Positions 22,984 to 32,257 of a stretch of DNA of 64,000 nucleotides are shown here, in pieces. Origin of the DNA: Perkinsus olseni. Taxonomy: Eukaryota; Perkinsozoa; Perkinsida; Perkinsidae. A program made the translations under genes and the position numbers. The DNA is taken from positions 62,001 to 126,000 of the forward strand of contig JABANP010000064.1 in assembly GCA_013115135.1 (NCBI GenBank), read 5' to 3'. The notes below the pieces were generated by a model, which saw only the letters and a program-made list of their open reading frames with translations, was not told where the DNA came from and ran no database searches. Every line of letters begins with the position of its first letter. Within the stretch, counting starts at the first letter, position 1.

Positions 22984-24045
22984 TTACTCGGTTAAGTACC
23001 AAAAGTTTGCACCACCCACCATCACATACTTGGACGTGATTTCGCTCAAATGCACTTCAAAAGAGGATGCAGCGTGAACTTGGACGGCGACCACCGGGAG
23101 GCGCTCGATGACACTTTTTCGGAACCAAATCCATCCCTTAGCATCGACGTAAGCAGCCAACTTCCGACTCTTCACGGAAGGAGCTCCTCCGGACCCATCG
23201 ACCCGGTCCCGGCCAAACTCCACCTCGACGGCTGCCCAAATCATCGAGAATACCTTATCAGGCACGACGGTGGCATCAGCGCAGGTATCAACGACCACGT
23301 CAATACACCCTTGCGAGTTCGTGAGTTCTGCTACTTGCTCCCTGCTTGATGGGCTCCTTACCTTGGCTGCACATGCACTCACAACGATCGTTCCGTTCCT
23401 CCAGGAGGGTCTCGTGAGTGGGTAGAGAGTCGCGTCTTTCGCCTCCACGACAGGCTCGCCGAGTACCAATCTTCCGTTCAACCCGAGGGAGAACTTAGAC
23501 ACATGTACAGCGATGGTGAGATAGGGGATTGCTCCTGTCCTCACTAGTTGTTTGAGGAACGAGGGTGCCTTAGTTTCTTCGTTTGCCCCGGGGTTCGGGA
23601 GGCTCGAGGCCGAGCATGGCGAATGGCTGAATGTTTCGCTCCACTCGTGAACTCCAAACCACGAGTCCAATTTCCAGATTTGTGATCTCCTCGCTCAGTG
23701 GCTATCAAGTTGACTTTACGATTCACGTATCTCACAACTTCTCCATCGCCGTAGCGAGTCCTGTATACCTTTCTGAGCCAGCAAGGAGTCGAGGTCACAT
23801 GGGTCGTTCAGAGGGCAGAAGTAGCAACCCGAGATGAGGTCTTTGCAGGAACCAGGGCCATAGAGACTTTCATACCAACCACCGTACACTAGGTATGACT
23901 TGTAGCTCGCAGTGTCGACGGCAAGATTAATGATATGACCATCGAAGTTCATTTCCACGGTATTGTGAGTCATCAGCAATGACAGTGGTGAAGGCGAGGC
24001 TAATCTCCACGCAACTGGCTGGAGGAGCACGATGAGTTTCAGCAT
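22984..24045 (-). pseudogene. Aspartyl protease copy A, frame-broken, 3'-truncated, catalytic sites altered
   Basis: The copy starts with a good signal peptide, MLKLIVLLQPVAWRLASPSP, then EMNFDGHIINLAVDTAS. The first catalytic motif is DTAS rather than DTGS. The family core YLVYGGWYESLYG follows. Three single extra bases then shift the frame (in CAGAAAG near 23770, after GAGCGA near 23687, and in a CCCC run near 23592), giving the successive segments YRTRYGDGEVVRYVNRKVN, EITNLEIGLVVWSSRVERN and KAPSFLKQLVRTGAIPYLT. The second motif reads DTCADATVVP, with Cys replacing the Gly of DTG. Reading ends at TAA 22984 just after EVHLSEITSKYV, where paralogues continue for another 80 residues. Loss of motif residues, three breaks and truncation make this a pseudogene even if some indels are assembly errors. 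Confidence 0.85.
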
Positions 24046-25616
24046 TTAAGGTATGCGAAATCATGTTACTGACCAGCTACAATTCACGCAAGAAGAGCTG
24101 AAATGTCACTACGGGCTACTCCCCACCTGCGAAGTCCATCCCCTTAAAGCAGGAGGATAGACCCTGAGGCAGAAGCCCTACTCCTATCTTGCTCCGGTAA
24201 GCCGGTACGCTGGACTTAAGTTAAGGCGCTGATGACAATAAGGCAGTAGATGAAAGATTGAGTTGCAGACGGCAAAAGTCGGGTCTTGTTTTCTCAATCA
24301 GACAGTCTTTTACACACAGCGTTCGCAAAGCGAACTTCGCATACCAGGCTACTCGGGGTCGATCCATCAGCGTGTCGTTGAGATACTCAGAGTTGAACAG
24401 AATTTTCATGCTAGAATCGACGCTGAGTTTCCAGGCACCGTAGTAATGAAAAATGGAGAACGGGCTGAAGGGATTACGGAGTCGCGACTCGCGATGAGGT
24501 TTGACGGTGGTAATCGATTACCTGCGGTGCCCAAGGGATTGCCCTACTAGCCGTAAATAGTCCGTCGGAGCTCGCGTCGAAGCGAATTGATTTACAGTGG
24601 AGCGGAAGACAGTGACTTCCGAGGAGGCCCCTCGATGGAGGCAATGGGACTATCGGTCAAACACCCGCGAGTGGTGAGTGGATACTCAAGTAGTAGGCCG
24701 GGTTTTCGACCCATTCATCCTCAGCCAACGCCTCCGATCGACTGAGCCGCTAGACAAAAGGACTTCGGCAGCGACTTTCGATGGGGGATGCGTTCAGTCA
24801 ACTTCGAAGGGACAATTATTGTGCACGCGGGCGAGCGAGAATGCGGAAGCGTGATATTTCTCAAGTACTGTACTTTCGAGTCGCACATGAAGCTGAAAGT
24901 TACCACGAGTATGCGAGTCTTATTTCTTCATTCGAGATCGAACTAGTTTGATAACGAGCACGAGGAGAAGAACTCCTGGCGAGTATCGTGATTCTAAGAA
25001 CGTGGGAAGAAGATTTCCTGAGAAACCTGTCACACGGGAAGCGAAGCTTTCTAAGACGTTCGACCTTTCCCTCGCAGACTCTTCAAGCCACCATCTGGTT
25101 TTTTGCCATCTTGATTTCTCGTAGGGAGGATGCTGGGGCTCGCGAGGCGTTCAGAAAAGTGACCGCCCGAAGAACTATTGAAGCGCACAGTTGGCCTGCT
25201 CGCGTGATGTTTCATGAGCCGGTGAAGTCACATGGTTAGAAGACTGCAGTTGTTGAGCCGGCGGTTGCCGCACTTCGACGGGAATTCAGCGACATCATCT
25301 TGCTGTGTCGTCATTGACTGCTCCCATTTTGACGTCATTCATGACTGTGTCAACGTCCCAGTTCTTCCATCTCGGTCGAAGTCTCCTGAGTGGCGGCGAC
25401 AGTGGTACGTCAGGAAGGGAATAATACACGTTGGATGACTTTCCTTGTTCGACTTATCGACTTTCCTACTGCTGTTCGCACTCAGAGGGCGGCTCGCTTG
25501 GGCCCATACCACCTTGCAAAGCCACATCGAGTGAGTCCCAGCCCAGGCGACCCACTGAGGAGAACCAAGGTCAGCGCTTATTTAATCTCGCTCTGTCTAT
25601 TAACTGTATTGTATCA
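24046..25616. other. Intergenic gap; may hold the 5' exon(s) of the PP2C gene
   Basis: No gene could be supported. An open frame at 25431-25616 may contain the first exon of the phosphatase, but no start could be chosen with confidence. Confidence 0.4.
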
Positions 25617-27677
25617 GACGCTAACATTGGCGACGAGACTAGCCCGAGCTCACCTGCGTCTTCGAAAGCTGCATCGGGCGTGACTACACTTGCCAGTACT
25701 GTTGTTGACGACTTTGTAGTGCCCATGGAGGTCGATGATGAGCCGAGTAAGCCAGTACTGGTGGAGCCATCGACGGTGACCGCGCTTCGCCTCAGTCGGC
25801 GTACCCTGTGGTCCTCGAATGACATTAAGCATAGGCGGCCACCAGGAACAAGGCAGCAGGAATTATCAGGAAGACAGAGCTGCTGTCCACTACTGTCAGG
25901 CACAAGAGGAGTGTGAGTCTTTCTTTCCTCCGGGCCATGTGGGAGGCCATTGTTCTGCGTCAGAGGAGCTATCGTGCGTCGAGCTCTTCGTCTTTAGGAG
26001 CTTCATTAGGGCATCACAGTGGAATCCAGTGGCACATGGTTGATGGATGTTAGTCCCCATCGGATACTTTCAGGCCTCCTCTACAAGGCAGGCACTTGTT
26101 CTTGTGTCGTTTCTGGCCTCCTCGGCGCTGTCTACGATGGCCACAGTGGCGAAGGTGATGCTGCTTGATGAGATCTTCGCGCGATAGTTGCTCTAATCGT
26201 CAGATGCTAGCAAGTATCTTCAAGCGCATCTCGGAGATGCCGTACTGAAGGCCATCCATCACCTCAAACAGAACCATGGTAGTAGTAGGAGACGTACTCT
26301 TAGTTATCAACTGGCGAACAACCCGGGTGTTCAGTGGACCTTCTCTGGGTTTCAGCAGCACTCTCTGGAGCCTCTTCCACCCGTTGGATTGCATTCTGGG
26401 AGCGCTCTTGAAATTCAGGGGAGGTCTTCTGAGCGTTCCCAACAATTCTCCTCCTCGCTTGACGGATTTACACCTTCGAAGCGTTATGATAACCTGCCGT
26501 GGTCCCCAGTAGCCGGCTAGTGCACGGTGAGTCTATTTCGCCGCAGTCCATTCGTCCTGGATCAGGGCAAGTTTGGGATTGCAAGACCTTCGGCGACACC
26601 ATCAAGCGATGTTTTGTTGAGCAAGACTCAATCATACTCGCGGAGGAGTCTATCAAGGACGGCAGTAGGTCCCGTCGCCGTCCTGAGGACTTCACCGCTT
26701 GGCGTGATGGACTTGACGTCTTCGGCGATGATTGAATCTTCGGTTGCTTGAGCTCATCGACACGAGTTCCCGACGACAGAAGATGCACATATCGAAGGGG
26801 CTGTTCGTGGTCCCCTCAGGGGACTCCCCTGTGATAGCTTGGACGTTGCCTCCAGACGGAGCGGACGTCCAACTTGCTAGGTACAGCCACTGTGGTAGTC
26901 TTCGACGATGGTACCTTGTTCACGGCTAATTGCGGCGACTCCAGGGCGATACTTATACGGAAGAACTCAACTTGGTGCACACTGACGCAGGTAAACTGCT
27001 AGTGTCCATTCATCGACGCAGCTGAGTGAAAGTGAGCTCGGCAGGGAGGTCGGCAGACGCTCTGGATTCTCTTTCGTTGGGTGTCCGAAATTTCAGGATC
27101 ATAAACTCGACCTTGAGTCAGAGCGAAAAGTGGTCACCAGAATAGCCAGGGAGCGAGGTCAAGATCCTGAGCCGGTACAGTGGTGGGATCCTCAATTGGC
27201 TGCACTGGTCGATGGTTCAGGAGATAGTCAATCGCCGCGGAACATGGCGGACCCTTGCAGCTGATCGCCGCCGGGGATTGGCAGTTAGCCGCTCCTTCGG
27301 CGACAGGGAATTTAAAAATAGCAATCATGGTTTAACCTGCTTCCCTTACTGTGAGCACTGCAACACACGCTGCTTCTCGAGGAGGTTTTAAGGTACGATG
27401 TCGAGCCTCAGCGAAGAGCATGTCGCCTGTGTTCTGGCCAGTGATGGACTCTGGGATGTCGTCTCCGGAAGAGTCCGTCAGCGACCGCTCAGCTGATTCC
27501 TATTCGAACTGCTTCCCTGTTTTTAGAGAAGTTGCCGAGGCGGTTGTGGTTGCACGCGAGAGTTACCCGCTCTTGACAGCCCGGGACTTGAGCGAAGAAC
27601 TCTGCCGGATGGCGCTGTTGAGGAACTCCCAAGACAACATCACTGTGATGGTGGTATTTATAAAGCACTGTCATTGA
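25617..27677 (+). CDS. PP2C-type (PPM) Ser/Thr protein phosphatase, multi-exon; 5' end uncertain
   Basis: PPM phosphatases remove phosphate from Ser/Thr using two Mn/Mg ions. Motifs in order: QEQGSRNYQEDR (about 25850, motif 1 with the metal-binding Glu-Asp), VYDGHSGE (about 26135, the metal-binding DGH), SKYLQAHLGDAVLKAI (about 26210), GSTATVVVF (about 26882), TANCGDSRAI (about 26925), DHKLDLESERKVV (about 27100), LAVSRSFGDREFK (about 27277), LASDGLWDVVSG (about 27430) and SQDNITVMVVFIKH at the C-terminus, with TGA at 27675. Several short introns were phased by eye, for example about 50 bp between HSGE and DASKYL (26148-26201). An acidic N-terminal region (PMEVDDEPSKPVLVEP, about 25725) precedes the domain. 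The exon beginning after an AG at 25616 has no in-frame start before 25725, so an upstream exon is possible. The domain is complete and looks active. Confidence 0.88.
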
Positions 27678-29286
27678 CCGAGGACCTGGTGAACCCGTTT
27701 ATCGATGATGCTGGCTGGCCTGCTGGTCTGCATCACCTGAGTACATTATATTTGTATACTGACACTATGTAGCGATACTATCGCTGGAACATCAGCACTA
27801 ATGAATGAGCCCCTTCTACGCGAAAGCGTCGGGGCCTTACCACGTGCATGCCTCATCCTACCCGAGCAACCGGGGGGACATCAGGCTTCTCAATAAGTGT
27901 CGCTTTGTGTTGTCACCGGAAAGCGGGGTTGAATAGTTGCATAAGAGAAGCCTGTATCCATCTTCAGCTTCACGATCCCTGGATTGCATACATCTTCAGG
28001 TGGCAACCCTTTCCAGGACTTGTCAGTGCATCCTCAGTGAACTGTCAATCCGTTGAGTGATTCGGCTTGAGTACCTGCCGGGCTGTTCAATAAACCGTTC
28101 CTGTGTTTCAGGAACGTTCCCAGAACGGGAATGCACAAATCCTGTTCAAAAACGCACGCTAGGAACATTCCCAGGAACGTGCCCAGGAATGTTTATAAGA
28201 TGCTGAGCAGTGCTCAGCAGTGAGAATTTTGTGGCGCGTGACACTCTGCCGGACTTCGTCCTCACATAGTGGTTAAGCCCCCGGTATAGTGCCAGCAAAA
28301 CTCGCCACCGACCGCCGCCCTCACCATCCTCAGCTTCTCTGAGGGATCATCTGTTGTCAGGGGTCGAACCCGGGCCGCCAGGGTAAGAGTCAGCCGCTCT
28401 ACGTACTGAACTAAATTCGATCGGCTCCCGCGAAGTTCAAAGCCCTCTTTGGACTTGCTTGTCGTAGCGGAGCGGAGCGCGACTCACGCTCTAGGAACGT
28501 TCCTGAGGCACGGTCTTCAAGGACGTCCACGTTCTTCTTCTTCGTCGTCTTTTTTGTTTTCTCTGGGAACAAACTTGCGCTTGTCTATTGAACAGCCCGT
28601 CTGTGTGCTTCACGGCCCAGTTAGACTCCTCGTTGCTGGAAAGAGCCGTTGCAACGACACGCGTGTAATCACTGTGGGCGTAAGCCTGGCTTCCTGTGCT
28701 GAACACCTTGCGAGTATGAGGCAACACCGAGGCAACAGGCGCAAGTGCTGTAGGGACATCTGAATGTAGCAGGGCTGTGCTCACTCCGTGACGGTTCACG
28801 TGGCGTCTTGTGTCGGGGGGTGTTGACGCATTCGTTATTGATATTGAATTCGGAGGTTCTCGCCCTCGTGAGTTTTGAATATGATACGCGGTTTTGCAGG
28901 ATTTTGAATACCTACTGATTCGAATCAATTGCGATCTGGGCGGTGCGGCTGGGACCGGCTGGAATCCCGCAGCTTGTTGACTCAGCAACGGGCATGACCA
29001 TGCTGTAAAACTGTTCCATTGAGGGTGCAGGAGGAGATAAAGGTCTACGCTTGTCGGGAAGAGGCTTCCTCTTTCCGCTTGGTTGATGGTAGACTATGAA
29101 AACTATCATGCAGCAGGATGCATGTATCTGTCTCCTTTTGTGTGATGCAAGAGTTGCCAACACTTCGGGATTCGAGTTCGCTTTCTAGGCTACTCGGAAT
29201 AGCCTATTTCCTTTCCGTGGGCTTGCCGGGGCATGGCACGCTATTCATGCTTTGCCTCATGATAGTCTTGCGTCCTTTCCTCCCAG
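27678..29286. other. Gap with SINE-like element and 5' flank of protease B
   Basis: No protein gene was found. The left part contains the palindrome-rich, tRNA-like element listed separately. From about 28700 to 29286 the sequence matches the upstream flanks of protease copies D (inverted) and E, so it is part of the triplicated unit and probably holds the copy B promoter. Confidence 0.6.
28085..28510 (-). mobile_element. Putative tRNA-derived SINE-like element
   Basis: On the minus strand a tRNA-like segment shows an A-box-like TAGTTCAGTACGTAGAGCGG (28413-28394) and a perfect B-box core GGTTCGACC (28370-28362), correctly ordered for RNA polymerase III. The anticodon-arm region reads CTCTTA, like tRNA-Lys, but its stems pair poorly, so it is not a functional tRNA. 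The surrounding sequence carries repeated GGAACGTTCC-type palindromes (about 28110 and 28491), a hairpin GTTCCTG/CAGGAAC (about 28093) and a perfect hairpin GCTGAGC-AGT-GCTCAGC (28202-28218). I infer a degenerate pol III retroelement; the borders are approximate. Confidence 0.4.
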
Positions 29287-31010
29287 ATGCGGGGGTCGGC
29301 GATTCTCCAGTCAGCACTGACGTGGAAGCTGGCCTTTACCTCTTCGGTGCTATCATTTCCAATGAAGAGAAGTCGAGTAAGGATGAACTTCGATGGTCAT
29401 GTGATAGAACTCGGTATCGACACTGGAAGTTCTGTGACGTATCTAGTATACGGTGGTTGGTATGAAAGTCTCTACGGCCGTGGTTCCTGCAAGTACCTCA
29501 TCTCGGGTTGCTACTTCTGCCCACCCACCGACCCGTGTGACCTCGACTCCTTGCTTGCTCAGAAGGTATACTCTACTCGCTACACCGATGGGTATAGTGT
29601 GAAATATGTATATCGAAACGTAACGTTGACGGTTGGCAATCGGACGATAAAGGACTTGCATGTTGGTCTGATGATCGACGGTTCTGACGTGAAGGAGGGC
29701 GGTCAACCGTCGGCTTACCTCGGATTAAGCTCTCGACTAACTGAGTTGCGGGCGGGTTCCCGAAATCCGTCTTTTCTCCAGCAGCTTGCGGAGACCGGAG
29801 CGATCCCCAATTTCACAGTTGACATCCGCGTGTCGAGAGTCTACCACGGGCTAACTGGTCAGCTGGTACTTGGGGACGTTTTGCCACAGGGCGAAGATAT
29901 TACCCTAATCCCTCTGAGAAAGGACTCGAAATTAGCGACCCGGATAGCTGTTTCGGCAGTCCTGGTCCGCAGTCCATCAACGAGTGGTACGTGGATTGAA
30001 GCCAACAATATGACAGAGTTCCATCATGTGACGGTCGATACCGGTGCCGACTTTACTGTCGTCCCTGAGATAGTGTTCGAGGGGATATGGGCGGCTATTG
30101 AGGACGAATTCGGCCGAGATCGTGTGGGGTCATATGCTTATATCGATGCTTGCCACAAGATTTGGTTTCGTGAAGATGTCGTCACACGGCTGCCTGTGAT
30201 GGTCGTTCGCGTTGGCACAGAATCTACATTTGAAATGCATCTCAGCAACCACTGGCATATATGCGAAGGGGCATGGTGTAAACTCCGAGTCATTGACCGA
30301 CTTCAGCAAGACAAACCTTTGAATAAATTCATTTTGGGCACTTGGTTCTTCGCCGAATACGACGTCTCTTTCGACTTTAGTCGCGCAATCATCACTCTCC
30401 GGAGCCCAAAGAGGCAGAGAAACGTAGTGAGGAAAGTCACGTCCCCAGAGGCATGGAATAAGTTCCGGGGTCCCCTTCGCAAGCGAGCAGAACGCCAACG
30501 CCGTTCGGGAGTTTGGGGTCTTCTCCGAAGTTGCACTGGCATGTAAAGAGCCCTGAGTACCTTGACTTGTCATGCCTGGTGCCGCTTTTCCTGTGTCAAC
30601 CTATTCTGATGTATGTGATGTGCTGATGTCTGTATGATGCCGCTTATTACGTTGATTAGTTCTTCAGCAGGGATAGTAAAGTGGATCAATGCTGGGGTCC
30701 CCAGTCTGGGGATGTTGATTCTGACCTGCTCGGCATGGTACTCTACCGGGCCGACTGATGACAGTTACCACCGCTAGAGTCGCTCCCATGATGTGAACCT
30801 CGGGTTATCACGAATCATCTATTCACCACAATCACCATCGTCAACTGAAGGCCTCATCCAGTGCCTACAAGTCCACCGGCCCTCTCTCCTCCAAACAGCC
30901 TGGTCTCACCACTAGTCCATAAGCACCGTATTAGGATTCCGAGTGATCGAGAACACGGGAATCGGGTAACTCCATCTGGAATCCCTCGATTCTGGTCTTG
31001 TCTCTCATCA
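28700..31010 (+). repeat. Triplicated protease unit, copy containing B
   Basis: The 5' flank, gene and 3' flank of copy B all align by eye with those of copies D (inverted) and E. A clear 3' landmark is the stretch around 30905-30990 (ACCGTATTAGGATTCCGAGT), whose reverse complement occurs at about 34085-34105 beside copy D. Limits are approximate. Confidence 0.75.
29287..30546 (+). CDS. Pepsin-like aspartyl protease, copy B (intact)
   Basis: This is a single-exon, 419-residue member of the A1 (pepsin) family, which hydrolyses peptide bonds with two catalytic aspartates. The first motif is GIDTGSSVTYL (residues about 44-54) and the second is TVDTGADFTVVP. After the first comes the family-specific core YGGWYESLYGRGSCKYLISG with a Cys-rich loop (CYFCPPTDPC), and a flap-like YTDGYS. 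The C-terminal lobe ends with FILGTWFFAEYDVSFDF, matching the pepsin segment that precedes the last strands, followed by a basic tail and LLRSCTGM. The N-terminal residues LQSALTWKLAFTSSVLSF are a weak signal sequence, so a secreted or vesicular location is inferred. The start ATG at 29287 aligns with those of D and E. Both catalytic sites are intact, so it should be active. Confidence 0.9.
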   Translation: MRGSAILQSALTWKLAFTSSVLSFPMKRSRVRMNFDGHVIELGIDTGSSVTYLVYGGWYESLYGRGSCKYLISGCYFCPPTDPCDLDSLLAQKVYSTRYTDGYSVKYVYRNVTLTVGNRTIKDLHVGLMIDGSDVKEGGQPSAYLGLSSRLTELRAGSRNPSFLQQLAETGAIPNFTVDIRVSRVYHGLTGQLVLGDVLPQGEDITLIPLRKDSKLATRIAVSAVLVRSPSTSGTWIEANNMTEFHHVTVDTGADFTVVPEIVFEGIWAAIEDEFGRDRVGSYAYIDACHKIWFREDVVTRLPVMVVRVGTESTFEMHLSNHWHICEGAWCKLRVIDRLQQDKPLNKFILGTWFFAEYDVSFDFSRAIITLRSPKRQRNVVRKVTSPEAWNKFRGPLRKRAERQRRSGVWGLLRSCTGM

Positions 31011-31771
31011 AGCTCTTCGTGGTAATCTTGTACATGATGGCGTGGCGTAAATGAACTCTTTCTGAGCCGTTCTGTGGAGGCTGGGCCAGTCAGCCGGGCT
31101 TGTGAGAACAGCGTCTTTGCTAACTGCTTCTCCTAGTCGTGGAGCGATGAACCTCACCATCTAGAATAGAAAGCAATTGGCCCGACAAACTGGTACCTCA
31201 ACGCGGCATAGAGTTTTGACGGTGGCAAATCTGTAGCCTGCATGTGAGAAAACAACAGAATGGAATCATTGACGACGCCGAGTCCAGGCCCACTTGCCCC
31301 AAGTGTATCGATCATCATGGCGTAGGCCTAAGTGGCCTTTCGAGCGTCCAGTGTATTCCATCGACAGAAGTCTACTATTTTGAACAGCGACCCAGTTCGC
31401 ATCATCAGAGTACACTGTATTCCTAAGCTATGGCTCCTGGACGAGTCAACAACGCAACGCCGGCAGCAGGCTGGCCTCTTCATGCAACGTTTCGCACTCT
31501 TGATCATCCGTGAAAGAGTCCGACGAGAAGCGCTTCCACCAAGCTCGACAGCTCTTTCTTTAACTCGGCCTTGCATCTATCATGTAGTTCTGTAACCTAG
31601 GAGCTAACTGAATAACTCGATAATGTCGAGTCAACAAAGAGCTCAATCTTATTGCCTCAGCTGGTCGCCGCGGATCTTCCTCAGCTGGTGACGATACAGT
31701 GGCACACACACATTCGTTAAGAGGCTCTACGATGCCGCTTTCTATCTGTGGCGGGCTTTATTTGGTTTCCA
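30547..31771. other. Gap between protease copies B and C
   Basis: No gene was found. 30547-31010 is the 3' flank of the triplicated unit. 31240-31360 is nearly identical to 39055-39165, for example around the palindrome-like GCGTAGGCCTAAGTGGCC, marking the B-C to E-F duplication. Confidence 0.65.
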
Positions 31772-32257
31772 ATGCCGCGATCCGCGACCCTCCGCTTGGC
31801 ACTGCCTTGGGCATCTTCGGCGCTGTCGTTGTCAATGAAGCGCACGAAAGTAAACATGAACGTCGATGGTCACATGATTAAACCTCTCGTCGATACAGGA
31901 AGTGACTTCTCCTACCTAGTGTACGGTGGTTGGTATGAAAGTCTCTACGGCCTCGGTTCCTGCAAATATCTCATCTCGGGTTGCTACTTCTGCCCTCCAA
32001 CCGACCCGTGTGGCCTCGACACCTTGCTGGCTCAGAAAGTAGTTGTGCACACCTATGGCGGTGGAGATGTCAATAAATTCGTGAGTCGAAAAGTCAACGT
32101 GAAAGTTGGTAAACGAAGAATCCATAACATAACGATCGGGCTGATGGTTGGCAGTACACGCGTTCTTGGGAACAAGCAACCATTGGCAGATTTGGTTTCT
32201 TTGGGAACACCAGACTATGTTTACTCTATAGTTCCTCGGAGGTGTGCTTGTGAATGA
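31772..32257 (+). pseudogene. Aspartyl protease copy C, truncated remnant
   Basis: The ATG at 31772 opens MPRSATLRLALPWASSALSL, then the first catalytic motif LVDTGSDFSYL and the conserved core GGWYESLYGLGSCKYLISG. It continues through YGGGDVNKFVSRKVNVKVG, MVGSTRVLGNKQPLADL and then departs from the family, ending CACE at TGA 32255-32257. The second catalytic half is absent, and I could not find it downstream. It is closest to copy F, which kept the C-terminal half but lost the N-terminal core. Confidence 0.85.

Noticed and set aside
26310..26440. Shared segment between a PP2C exon region and 61740-61860 (CCGGGTGTTCAG and GGGGGAGGT runs)
   Set aside because: The matches are short and gapped and could not be extended by eye. 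Not strong enough to call a repeat without alignment.
28361..28418. Functional tRNA-Lys(CTT) gene
   Set aside because: A and B boxes are present but the anticodon, T and acceptor stems do not pair properly. Kept only as a tRNA-derived element.
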